Positions 1-8,493 of a stretch of DNA of 64,000 nucleotides are shown one piece after another. A model generated the notes under the pieces. It did not search any database. It had not been told where the DNA came from and saw nothing but the letters and a program-made list of their open reading frames with translations. The stretch is from Planctomycetota bacterium (lineage in GTDB: Bacteria; Planctomycetota; Planctomycetia; Pirellulales; Pirellulaceae), in NCBI GenBank assembly GCA_014238905.1, contig JABAAE010000003.1, forward strand, positions 186,001-250,000. Direction: 5' to 3'. The translations under genes were made by a program, and so were the position numbers. The number at the start of each line of letters is the position of its first letter. The first letter of the stretch is position 1.

Positions 1-275
1 GCAAAGGGAATTTTACCAGCCGGTAAGGTCGAGGTTTCCCAGATGATCGAAAATGTCAGTGAATCTTCGGAGGAATACCATGACTTTCCGCGGCGCCCTC
101 TTCCCTTTGTTTGTTTAATTGCCAAGATAAGGGCTGGAAAGTGAATATTCTCGGCGGCTTCCATCTGGGCTTTTTTGACCAGAGACTTGGCGTAATCGTT
201 TGTCGAATCCAGTTCTTCAAATTGGTAGACTTGTCTAATAAAAGGCAATTGCCGGCGTATTTCAGTTTCGTCCAT
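1..275 (-). CDS. birA: Biotin--[acetyl-CoA-carboxylase] ligase, N-terminal part (runs off the left edge)
   Basis: The reading frame opens with ATG at 275 and stays open to base 1, giving 91 residues before the window edge. It contains the family's opening ELDSTNDYAK (here about residues 21-30) and the biotin/ATP-binding motif GRGRRGKSW (about 64-72), followed by LTFSIIW. Biotin protein ligase activates biotin as biotinyl-AMP and transfers it to the carrier lysine of acetyl-CoA carboxylase. The motif lies near the N-terminus, so there is no room for a DNA-binding HTH domain; this is the monofunctional type and probably not a repressor. No other ATG, GTG or TTG occurs in frame before the upstream stop at 354-356. 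It is divergent from obg with a 164-bp spacer. Confidence 0.9.
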   Translation of the reverse strand, partial: MDETEIRRQLPFIRQVYQFEELDSTNDYAKSLVKKAQMEAAENIHFPALILAIKQTKGRGRRGKSWYSSEDSLTFSIIWETSTLPAGKIPF

Positions 276-439
276 CGAATTTCCACGCGAGTCGGTAAAC
301 CGGGCGGTGAAAGAGGTGGGAAGGCCATCATCAACTGAAGGTGTTGGACAGAATCACACATTCCAGCCCGGACTCCGAATCGTTTATTTCGAAGCTAATT
401 GGTTGGTTTTAAGATTATTCCGTTATCGGTGATTGTTAA

Positions 440-1426
440 ATGTTTGTCGACCGAGTCGAAATAGAAGTTGTCGCCGGCAAGGGTGGAGACGGCTGCATGA
501 GCTTTCGCAGAGAAAGATATGTACCCAAAGGTGGTCCTGACGGGGGCGACGGTGGCCACGGCGGCAGTGTCATCATCGAAGCGTCCACGGGCGTTAACAG
601 CTTGGTTGCGCTCAAACACAAAAAACTCTGGAAAGCCGAACGGGGTAAACATGGTAGCGGGTCCAATCGCCGCGGTCGAAATGGTGGGGATATTGTGATT
701 CGCGTCCCGCCAGGCACCCTCCTGATCGATAAAAAGGAAGGGTTTGTGATCAAGGATTTGGCAGAGGACGGCGCATCGATCGTAGCAGCCAAAGGTGGCG
801 CAGGGGGTAGGGGAAACACCCACTTTAAGTCATCCACCAATCAGGCTCCCCGGGAACGGAGTTCGGGAAACCCTGGTGACGCACGGCGGTTAATTCTGGA
901 ACTGAAAGTGATCGCGGATGTCGGCTTGATCGGCAAGCCCAATGCTGGGAAAAGCACGCTATTGAGTCGAATCTCAGATGCCAAACCTGAAATCGCCGAT
1001 TATCCATTTACCACCAAATACCCCAACCTCGGAATTGTGGAGATCGATTTTGACCATTCGTTTGTGATGGCAGACATTCCTGGGCTGATCGAGGGGGCAA
1101 GTGACGGCATTGGTCTGGGCCACGAGTTTTTAAAACACGTCGAAAGAGCCGGAATCCTCGTACATCTTGTCGAACCGACGCCCGTTGACGAAAGCGATGC
1201 GATAGAGAACTATCGTTTGATCAGAAAAGAATTGGCTCAATACAAGAAGGAATTGGCCGAACGACCAGAGATTATTGTGATAACCAAATCAGAAATACCG
1301 GAAGCGGCTGCAATCCGGAGCACCTTGAGTACCGAGCTTGACCGGGAGGTCCTCATGGTTTCGGCAGCGACCGGCGACGGACTAAAATCGATGATTAGCA
1401 AAATAGCAGAACAACTTCGGAAGTAA
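440..1426 (+). CDS. obg: Obg-family GTPase (ribosome assembly)
   Basis: 328 aa. The N-terminal glycine-rich Obg fold is clear ([20 protein letters not shown], then repeated GGDGGHGG-type turns, residues 1-157). The G domain follows with P-loop GKPNAGKS at 165-172, the switch region [11 protein letters not shown] and DIPG at 212-215. Obg proteins act in late 50S subunit assembly and stress control. The expected G4 NKxD is TKSE here (282-285). The protein ends shortly after the G domain, so the C-terminal OCT domain of some homologues is absent. No convincing Shine-Dalgarno precedes the ATG. Unlike many bacteria, rplU and rpmA are not immediately upstream; birA is divergent there. Confidence 0.95.
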   Translation: MFVDRVEIEVVAGKGGDGCMSFRRERYVPKGGPDGGDGGHGGSVIIEASTGVNSLVALKHKKLWKAERGKHGSGSNRRGRNGGDIVIRVPPGTLLIDKKEGFVIKDLAEDGASIVAAKGGAGGRGNTHFKSSTNQAPRERSSGNPGDARRLILELKVIADVGLIGKPNAGKSTLLSRISDAKPEIADYPFTTKYPNLGIVEIDFDHSFVMADIPGLIEGASDGIGLGHEFLKHVERAGILVHLVEPTPVDESDAIENYRLIRKELAQYKKELAERPEIIVITKSEIPEAAAIRSTLSTELDREVLMVSAATGDGLKSMISKIAEQLRK

Positions 1427-1543
1427 CATGGTTTTGAAATTCTCGCCAATTTCTTGGTTCATGGGATTCCAGCTTGTCCCGTTTCGAATCCTGCGAGATT
1501 CACTTATTTTTCGTTTGGATTCCTTTATTACGGAGTCCCTCCC

Positions 1544-2287
1544 ATGAACTTACTCGTTCTTGATATCGGTAATAGCCATGTCAAGTTATGTTCGGGGCGA
1601 ATGGACCAGCCTTTTCCTGTAAATGCATGTGAGTCGGTTCCTGTTTCCCAATGCAAAGCACGCATAACGGCATTGGGTTCGGTTGATAGATGTGTCATTT
1701 CCAGCGTCAACCCAGCACTATTGACTGGAATTCATGACCTCCTCGAAAATCGCCTCACCAGCGGAACACCCTACCTGTTGGATGCTGCGGGTTCCCCGTT
1801 GCAACTTCTGGTAAAGTCACCTGCAACCCTGGGCTCCGATCGCATCGCCGCAGCCTACGCCGCCCATTGCCGTTCCAACCTGGGGGCGATCGTGGTCGAT
1901 GCCGGCACAGCGGTGACTATTGATCGGGTGAATCGCCACGCTCAATTCGAGGGAGGAGTTATCTTTCCAGGCATCGAAATGAACCTCAAGGCGTTACACG
2001 ATCAAACGGGCCAACTCCCATTAGTGAAGTGGGACCGACGGTTAAATCGCACCTATGGTGACGACACCCAGAGCGCGATCTTGGCCGGTGTCTATTGGAG
2101 CCAAATCGGCGGCGTCGAGCGTGTCATAAACAACTATCTAGCCGGGATGGGTAACGCTCCAATCCTCGTTACCGGTGGTAACGGCAGGATGATCATTGAA
2201 CATCTACCCGACAACGCAGAATTTGTTCCCGAACTCGTCTGCGAAGGATTATGGAACATGGGTCGCGACAGGAATGACCTCATGTAG
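1544..2287 (+). CDS. coaX: Type III pantothenate kinase
   Basis: 247 aa from the ATG at 1544. The frame is open further upstream to 1454, but that segment has no family similarity, and a GGAG-like site (about 1532-1535) sits just before 1544. The start gives MNLLVLDIGNSHVK, the N-terminal phosphate-binding motif of the ASKHA fold. VVDAGTAVTID carries the second acidic motif, and GGVIFPGIEMN and VTGGNG are also typical. CoaX phosphorylates pantothenate in the first step of coenzyme A synthesis, typically using a monovalent cation and not inhibited by CoA. It follows obg on the same strand with a 117-bp gap and converges on the HlyD gene. Confidence 0.93.
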   Translation: MNLLVLDIGNSHVKLCSGRMDQPFPVNACESVPVSQCKARITALGSVDRCVISSVNPALLTGIHDLLENRLTSGTPYLLDAAGSPLQLLVKSPATLGSDRIAAAYAAHCRSNLGAIVVDAGTAVTIDRVNRHAQFEGGVIFPGIEMNLKALHDQTGQLPLVKWDRRLNRTYGDDTQSAILAGVYWSQIGGVERVINNYLAGMGNAPILVTGGNGRMIIEHLPDNAEFVPELVCEGLWNMGRDRNDLM

Positions 2288-2328
2288 CGACTGACAACGA
2301 CACCAGCCCTACTGTTGCGTTGAGCGTA

Positions 2329-3426
2329 CTATTTGAGAAGCACCTGGATATCAACGACGGCATTGGGACGCAAAAGCCAATTCGTACCACGTTGCCGATT
2401 CTCGACCTCGACAACGAAAAAGTACTTATCCGAAACCGAATTTTCAAGATTGACGCGAACCACTTTCCCATTGAATCGCTCGGTTGTTTTCAGAGGTGTT
2501 TGCAGGGTAACAACCACATCCTTACCATCCAAATCTCCGGGGAAAAGCTCCTTAGCGTCGGCCCGCCCGCTAATTTGCAATTTCTGCATCTGGATAACTC
2601 GCATCACTTTGTCACCGCGATTCACCCACTCACCAACCTGAACGTAAACCTCTGCAACTTGACCATCAATCAGTGAATTCACTTCATGTCGAGAGATCAG
2701 TTCATCGGCAGCCTGAATGTTCACCTCTTCCAAGGAAAGTTTTTCTTGGGAAACCTGTTTTTGAGTTCTCGCTTCGTCCAGTTGCAATTGAGATTGAATG
2801 GCTTCCAATTCGGACGTCTTGAAATCTACGTAGGGAATATTGCCTTTCCGATAAAGCTCTTCTTTTCGCTTCAAAACGTCCTTTGACATCGCCAACCCCT
2901 CTTGGGCGAACTTCAGTCGGTTGTCGTTCTCGGCATCCACCTTGGCCACATTTCGATTTTTTTCCGCCACCTTCTTTTGAAGACGCGCCGTATCATCGCG
3001 CAACCGGGCGACGGCCGAATCAGCCTGAATAAAAGCATTTTCGGCCACTAGAATTTTTGCTATTTGCCCTGCCTCAAGTGAAGGCACATCAATCTCCCGT
3101 ATTAACTGAACCCGGCAACGACGATTGATTAAAGTCGAGCGGTCCGCCGAAAGCTCAACATCAGAAGAATAGCTACCCGACAATCGCCCGGCTCCCGGTT
3201 CCTGGATCTGCGGTACTCCAGACAATCCCCGGGGCGACCTTAGGGCCACCCTCGCAGGCAGGAGGAGCGGTTGGGTTATCTTTTGGACAGCCAATTCGCG
3301 ATCCCCATCGGGAACTACAAATAGCGACCTGTCGACCGATTGCCCTTCGGCAGACGAATAAATGAATACTGCGCAGGCAACTACCAATAAACTGTTGACC
3401 AATAATTTCACTCGATTGAATTCCAT
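2329..3426 (-). CDS. HlyD-family periplasmic adaptor (membrane fusion protein)
   Basis: 365 aa from the ATG at 3426, chosen because AGGAAG precedes it at good spacing and the resulting MEFNRVKLLVNSLLVVA is a signal or anchor segment; the frame extends to 3474. A first barrel-sandwich half (EAGQIAKILVAENAFIQADSA) is followed by a long Lys/Glu-rich coiled-coil hairpin, the second half (LIDGQVAEVYVQVGEWVNRGDKVMRV) and a beta-barrel ending in VVDIQVLLK. This is the adaptor layout of RND, MacA or type I exporters. The larger GAF-containing adaptor lies 86 bp upstream on the same strand, so the two are probably co-transcribed. No inner-membrane pump or M50 peptidase is next to them; the TolC-like gene is 17 kb away. 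Substrate unknown. Confidence 0.85.
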   Translation of the reverse strand: MEFNRVKLLVNSLLVVACAVFIYSSAEGQSVDRSLFVVPDGDRELAVQKITQPLLLPARVALRSPRGLSGVPQIQEPGAGRLSGSYSSDVELSADRSTLINRRCRVQLIREIDVPSLEAGQIAKILVAENAFIQADSAVARLRDDTARLQKKVAEKNRNVAKVDAENDNRLKFAQEGLAMSKDVLKRKEELYRKGNIPYVDFKTSELEAIQSQLQLDEARTQKQVSQEKLSLEEVNIQAADELISRHEVNSLIDGQVAEVYVQVGEWVNRGDKVMRVIQMQKLQISGRADAKELFPGDLDGKDVVVTLQTPLKTTERFNGKVVRVNLENSVSDKYFFVVEVENRQRGTNWLLRPNAVVDIQVLLK

Positions 3427-3511
3427 CGATTCTTCCTGAAGCACCTGGAAAAACTGAACATTACCAAGAACCAAACTGCTGCGAGTCCGACCAATTCTAT
3501 AATATTAACCT

Positions 3512-5686
3512 TTAAAACCAGAAGAACACGTTTCGCTGCAAAGTTTCGTAGACCTCACGAAACAGAACGTATCCCAAGGATCGTTTTCCACAATAGATCC
3601 GCGCAGTGACCTGAGTGCCATAGAGCAACAAATCCGCTGGGATATCGTTTTTGTCAAATTTGATCCGAAGTAATATCACGTTGCCATTCTCACCGCGAAC
3701 GTCTGCTTTCTGATCATAGGAAATCAGGCTTCCTGAGAATTTTTCATTCGGCAGGGAGGCCAAAACAAATGTCACTTTCAGATCTTCCTCGAAAACGGTG
3801 GTGGCCTTCGAAAGGTGACCGAATTTTTTTTCCAGCATTTCCAATTCGATGACCCATTCCCCGGATTCATCGACAACGGTCATCAGATTTTCACCCCGAG
3901 AAATCTGCCGTCCATCAAGTTTGTCCTTCAATTGCCAGTCCACAATTCGGCCCGCACCGGGACTCACCACGGCAAGCTTATCAAATTTCTGCCGTATCAA
4001 TTCACGTTCACGGTTCAAACCCTGAACTCGAACATAATTGGTCGTAATCTCCTGCTCCAACCGCAGACTCTCAACAATACTCAACTCCGGTGTTCTAAGC
4101 TTATCTTCTGCGGAACCAATCATCCGGCGGGCCTCGGCAAGTTCTCCATCAAGGTCAATCAACTCGCCCCGGAGCTCGTCGCTGTTCAACTGAATCAACG
4201 TCTGTCCGGGGGTGACAAATAGCTGATTCTCAGCATCAGGTTCGATCAAACGTATCACTTCGCCGTCGTGTGGAGCAAAGATTTCGTATCTCGTCATCGG
4301 GGTCAATTTCCCGTCTGCTGACAATTCAAAATCCCATGGCAAAAAAGTCAAAATCCCCATTAGTACCAAGAGCACCGAAAGGACAATCGACCATCGCGGA
4401 ACTGCTTCTCGGGAAAAAATGCGAGTCCGTGAGATAGTCTGCCATAACGGCATAAGAAAAACGCCGTGGTGCTTCTGCGCGTTGGTCAACGCATCGCTGG
4501 CATGCGCCGAGACAACCTCAACCCTTTTCCGGAATGAATTCTCAATGCGTGAGTCACCCAAGCGTTCAAAAATCAAAGCCCCCAGGATTTCTTTTTTTGC
4601 CTTCTTCGCATTGGGCTCAGGATCCTCGACCAAGTCGTCCTGATGTGTCTCCCATAGCGGAATAACACAAACTACTTTTGAATGGGACCGATCCACGTAC
4701 TCCTGTAAGCGTCGTTCAATTTGCGGGGGCAGGTCTTCCGTATCCCCGTTGTACCAAAGGGGCTTTTCGCCCTTCACAACGCTCGTCGCCAAACCTCCCA
4801 ATTTTTTGACTTCGTCGGCTCGACGGTCTATCGAATCCAAGCCACTGACGACTTCAATTCTAAATTTGTTGCCTTCTTTTTTTGCAAAACTGACCCGGTC
4901 ACAATTGACCAGCCTTCGCCCCTCGTTGGCAATCGTGAAGGCAGTCTGCCGGGGGTCCAGACCATGATGGGAAGCTCGAATGAACTGTTCCAGCTTTTCC
5001 CACAACTCCTGCTGCTGTTGATAAGTTCGTATTTTTTTGTTTTTTAAAAAGTCACTTGCAATCTCGCACATTTGAACGAGGAATCGCAGGTAACCACGTT
5101 GTGTTGTGGGTCCGCTTCCGGATCTTTGAAAGACCTCTACCAGTCCCACTACTTTTTGATCAACCAATAACCTCTCGATCACCAGCAACGACGAAGTGGG
5201 GTTGGAAGCGTCCTCAGATTCACCGGTTCCCGAATTAGGCTGAACCAAGGCCGGTTCATTCGCCTCAATGAGACGTCGCAACAGCAGATCGTGAGCAATC
5301 TGGGCATTTTCATTACCGGCCAGCTCAGTGGTTGCGATATTAATCTGGAATTGAAGCTCTAACCGTCCGGATTCATTGACTTTCCAAACGGCCCCTCCGC
5401 TGGACGCCAAGGCACTCGTCACCCTCGATAGAAAGCCATCGTAAAAGTCGTCAATCGTACAATCTGACTGCGCCAACTGCTGAATTTCATTGACCAGCGT
5501 ACGAATTTGCAGTTTCGTTTGCTGTATCAGCTGCTCATCTGCCGCGGGGCTCACCGGCGTATTTGCCGTTTTTTCAGGCATTCCACCAGCCGATGGCATG
5601 GTGGGTTGCCCCACAAATTCCCGCTCCACTCGAGGTTCGTGGGGTGTTGGCCCTTGATTTTCGGGAGTTTCGTGATTGGAACTCAT
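3512..5686 (-). CDS. GAF-domain and HlyD-type adaptor fusion protein
   Basis: 724 aa. A low-complexity N-terminus (1-50) is followed by about 370 residues that look like two tandem GAF modules (about 50-195 and 215-390; for example GGAVWKVNESGRLELQF and VNCDRVSFAKKEG). One hydrophobic helix lies at about 431-453 (VLSVLLVLMGILTF). After it come a barrel-sandwich segment (APHDGEVIRLIEP...VTPGQTLIQL), a coiled-coil hairpin, the returning half (GAGRIVDWQLKDK) and a beta-barrel. The topology implies a cytoplasmic GAF sensor joined through one membrane helix to a periplasmic adaptor. GAF domains usually bind small ligands or mediate dimerisation; no ligand can be read from sequence. It is followed by the simpler HlyD gene on the same strand. 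Confidence 0.82.
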   Translation of the reverse strand: MSSNHETPENQGPTPHEPRVEREFVGQPTMPSAGGMPEKTANTPVSPAADEQLIQQTKLQIRTLVNEIQQLAQSDCTIDDFYDGFLSRVTSALASSGGAVWKVNESGRLELQFQINIATTELAGNENAQIAHDLLLRRLIEANEPALVQPNSGTGESEDASNPTSSLLVIERLLVDQKVVGLVEVFQRSGSGPTTQRGYLRFLVQMCEIASDFLKNKKIRTYQQQQELWEKLEQFIRASHHGLDPRQTAFTIANEGRRLVNCDRVSFAKKEGNKFRIEVVSGLDSIDRRADEVKKLGGLATSVVKGEKPLWYNGDTEDLPPQIERRLQEYVDRSHSKVVCVIPLWETHQDDLVEDPEPNAKKAKKEILGALIFERLGDSRIENSFRKRVEVVSAHASDALTNAQKHHGVFLMPLWQTISRTRIFSREAVPRWSIVLSVLLVLMGILTFLPWDFELSADGKLTPMTRYEIFAPHDGEVIRLIEPDAENQLFVTPGQTLIQLNSDELRGELIDLDGELAEARRMIGSAEDKLRTPELSIVESLRLEQEITTNYVRVQGLNRERELIRQKFDKLAVVSPGAGRIVDWQLKDKLDGRQISRGENLMTVVDESGEWVIELEMLEKKFGHLSKATTVFEEDLKVTFVLASLPNEKFSGSLISYDQKADVRGENGNVILLRIKFDKNDIPADLLLYGTQVTARIYCGKRSLGYVLFREVYETLQRNVFFWF

Positions 5687-5975
5687 AAGCCCAAGAAAAT
5701 CCTACAAAAAAATGACTCGTTTTAGTTCAGGATCAACGTCGCTGGGATTCTGATTGGAGCACTCAAAGACGCTACCGGATGGAAAACCTGCCGGTCCTAC
5801 TGTTTTTGACGAATGTAAGCATAAGGGGTTTATCGTCATTCTTACAAATCCGTTAACCTGAAACGCTAAATTTTTGCCCTCAAACCCGTCAAAAACTGGA
5901 TTTTCTACCAATCGTCAGTTAGATTTGTAGGGTTACCTCTTTTCTCTTTTGGCAATCACCTAATCGGAATCATCT

Positions 5976-8306
5976 GTGAAGCGTGAACGATCAACGAGCA
6001 TTCGCTCCATTTTGAATTTACAAGGCGTTGGATTTCAACGGCTTTTGAAAGTTGAATCGCATCAAAAGATTTCGCGAAAATCCCAATTGGGCCGGGGTTT
6101 TGAAACACTTGAAGATCGTATTGTCCTTTCTGCCTATCCCCTTCTGGATTCAGATCTTTTCATTCCATCGGGAGCCTCGGACACCACCGAAGTGCAGGCA
6201 CAAGCGATAAATGATCAGTCTGCCACCGACGGTAATACCTACCGGACTGCCAGCAATATTGGTGTGCTAGCTGGATCCACCAACATACATGACTATGTCG
6301 GTCGAGGCGACAGGAAAGACATCTATCAGTTTCAGATCAACAGTCAAACCAACGTCGTGATCAAGCTGCAAAACCTTGAGGCCGATGCGGAATTGCGACT
6401 GCTCGATGGTAATCGCGATTTGATCAAGTGGTCTCTACGAAGCGATACCAACAGCGAAATTATTAACACCACTCTTGAATCGGGTAGATATTTTGTTCGC
6501 GTTGACGCTCTGGATGGTTTAAATTCCAGCGAATACGACCTGAATTTCGTTGCAACAGATCCCCGGGCCGACGGCGGAGGAAACTCACTCGGTGAAGCGA
6601 CGGATTTGGGAATACTGGATCAAGAGAATGAAATCCGGATTTCAGGTTGGGTCGGCAACAGCGACAGGTGGGACTATTACCAATTTCAGGCGGATCAATT
6701 CCTGAGTATCAGGGCCGTTTTGAGTCAATTGTCAGCTAATGCCGATCTGTATTTTTATAATTCAAAACACAGCCTCCTCGACAGCTCTACAAATCGCGGC
6801 AAAACGATCGACAGAGTGAATGGTGACATTTCACCGGGGATTTATATCTTCGGTGTAAAAGCCCGTCACGGTGACCTGACGTACGATCTTTCGGTCGCCG
6901 CAGAACCGGACGATTCCGATGGGCGACTGGAAAATGTTGATTTTTACGGGACAACGGCGCGGGATTCAGCCCTAAATGCGATTTACGCACCCGAAGCATG
7001 GAATGCGGGTTACTCTGGCAAAGGGGTAGTCATCGCCGTTATTGATTCGGGCGTTGATAATACTCACAGTGATTTGAAAAACCAAATCTGGACCAACAGT
7101 GGTGAAATCGCTGGTGATGGCATCGACAATGACAACAACGGATTTATTGATGACGTGCGCGGCTGGGATTTTTCCGAAGACGACAACAGTCCAAGCGATC
7201 TGAATGGACACGGAACCCACGTAGCGGGAATCATTGCCAGCGCTCAAAACAAGTTTGGGGCCACCGGGATCGCATACGATGCCCAAATCATGTCGATTCG
7301 AGTTTTAGACCAAAATGGCGATGGCAGTTTTGGTCAGTTGGCTCGTGGTATTTATTATGCGGTTGATAACGGTGCCGATGTCATCAACCTCAGTATTGGC
7401 GGTGAGTATAGCTATGCTGTCAGAGCAGCTATCGCGTATGCGAATTCCAATGGGGTTTTTGTTGCGGTGGCTTCGGGTAACGGTGGACTCGAAATGCCCG
7501 CCTACCCTGCCCGACACAGCGCATCACTTTCCAACGTCATTTCTGTTGGAGCACATAACGCTCAGGATACCCACGCTTGGTTCAGCAATTACGTTGGTCA
7601 AAGTGGAGTACAACAGGTGGATGCTCCTGGTGTTAACATTTACAGCACGCTACCAGATAGCCGATATGGTCGTTACAGCGGAACCAGCTCGGCCGCTCCG
7701 TTTGTGACGGGCTTGGCGGCACTGGTGCTTTCGGTTGACCCCGATTTTTCGCCAAGCCTTGTTCGCCACTTTATTGCCGAGGGTGCCATCCGCAATATAT
7801 CCGGTTCGGATTCAATTGGTGGCATAGATGCGGCTCGCACACTTTACCTTGCAAGAAACTACGGCGGGAATTCCGGCGGAAGCGAATTCGAACCGGGCAA
7901 TGATGGAACCGGAACTGGCACCGATGCTGGTGGTCCCGGTATTCAAAAGCAGAACGTTATCGATTGGCATCGAATCGCCCAAATGGAGACCCCGGTTGAG
8001 CTTTCAGTGATGTCCGATGCATCAGCACTCCGAGTGAGCACGGACCTACTGATACCGCAATCTTTGGCATCTCTGGACCTTTCCAGCACGGTCCTGCCTA
8101 ACACGGTCCTGCCTAACACGACCCCATCCAACACGATCGAAATTGCCTTTGCCAATTACTCCAATTCAGAGCCTTTCGTATTAACCAGTCTTTCTGAGCA
8201 AAGGGAAAACGGAGTCGCTGATTCGTTGGTAGCAGAAGAGGCTTCGGATCGTCATGACGACTCGTTGAAATGGCTAAACTCGCATTCGCTAAAGACTCTG
8301 GGTTAG
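5976..8306 (+). CDS. Secreted subtilisin-like serine protease (S8) with two PPC-like domains
   Basis: 776 aa, GTG start. The N-terminus carries GFETLEDRIVLSA (41-53), a motif recurring near the start of large secreted planctomycete proteins and probably used for export or sorting. Two PPC-like beta domains lie at about 88-195 and 203-312. The S8 catalytic domain spans about 345-615, with Asp357 in AVIDSGVD, His412 in GHGTHVAG and Ser571 in SGTSSAAP, so the triad is intact. A Gly/Thr-rich spacer and a low-complexity tail follow. The tail contains a 15-bp repeat encoding VLPNT, and the stop codon lies in a second short repeat. It is an isolated plus-strand gene divergent from the GAF-HlyD gene. 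Substrate unknown. Confidence 0.92.
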   Translation: MKRERSTSIRSILNLQGVGFQRLLKVESHQKISRKSQLGRGFETLEDRIVLSAYPLLDSDLFIPSGASDTTEVQAQAINDQSATDGNTYRTASNIGVLAGSTNIHDYVGRGDRKDIYQFQINSQTNVVIKLQNLEADAELRLLDGNRDLIKWSLRSDTNSEIINTTLESGRYFVRVDALDGLNSSEYDLNFVATDPRADGGGNSLGEATDLGILDQENEIRISGWVGNSDRWDYYQFQADQFLSIRAVLSQLSANADLYFYNSKHSLLDSSTNRGKTIDRVNGDISPGIYIFGVKARHGDLTYDLSVAAEPDDSDGRLENVDFYGTTARDSALNAIYAPEAWNAGYSGKGVVIAVIDSGVDNTHSDLKNQIWTNSGEIAGDGIDNDNNGFIDDVRGWDFSEDDNSPSDLNGHGTHVAGIIASAQNKFGATGIAYDAQIMSIRVLDQNGDGSFGQLARGIYYAVDNGADVINLSIGGEYSYAVRAAIAYANSNGVFVAVASGNGGLEMPAYPARHSASLSNVISVGAHNAQDTHAWFSNYVGQSGVQQVDAPGVNIYSTLPDSRYGRYSGTSSAAPFVTGLAALVLSVDPDFSPSLVRHFIAEGAIRNISGSDSIGGIDAARTLYLARNYGGNSGGSEFEPGNDGTGTGTDAGGPGIQKQNVIDWHRIAQMETPVELSVMSDASALRVSTDLLIPQSLASLDLSSTVLPNTVLPNTTPSNTIEIAFANYSNSEPFVLTSLSEQRENGVADSLVAEEASDRHDDSLKWLNSHSLKTLG
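8087..8131 (+). repeat. 15-bp tandem repeat inside the subtilase gene
   Basis: Two perfect copies of CACGGTCCTGCCTAA (8087-8101, 8102-8116) are followed by a degenerate third (8117-8131). The period keeps frame and produces VLPNT-VLPNT-TPSNT in the C-terminal tail of the protease. Confidence 0.9.
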
Positions 8307-8342
8307 ACAAAAGAGACTCTGGATTAGATAGGCGATTCTGGA
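8294..8342 (+). repeat. 21-bp direct repeat covering the subtilase stop codon
   Basis: GACTCTGGGTTAGA at 8294 recurs as GACTCTGGATTAGA at 8315, a period of 21 bp, with a decayed third copy near 8334. The gene's TAG stop (8304-8306) is in the first unit and is repeated in frame at 8325-8327. Confidence 0.75.
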
Positions 8343-8493
8343 CTGGACACAACGGTGAACCGACTGGCTGGAAAATCCTGAAGGTTGTTGCTGTTTTGAT
8401 CGTTCACTCAGCGGTATAACCGAAGGGATTGCTTTCAATCAGCCACTTTACCACTGCCCTAAACGCCACTCCCCAAAACACCATTGATCTCCT

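Noticed and set aside
56-361. 101-codon minus-strand ORF starting at 361
   Set aside because: It is a shadow of the birA frame, which reads MDETEIRRQLPF from 275 and carries the biotin-ligase motifs; the 101-codon product has no family character.
1460-1500. tRNA-like T-loop (GTTTCGAATCC)
   Set aside because: The flanking bases do not form a T-stem, and no acceptor or anticodon stem can be folded around it.
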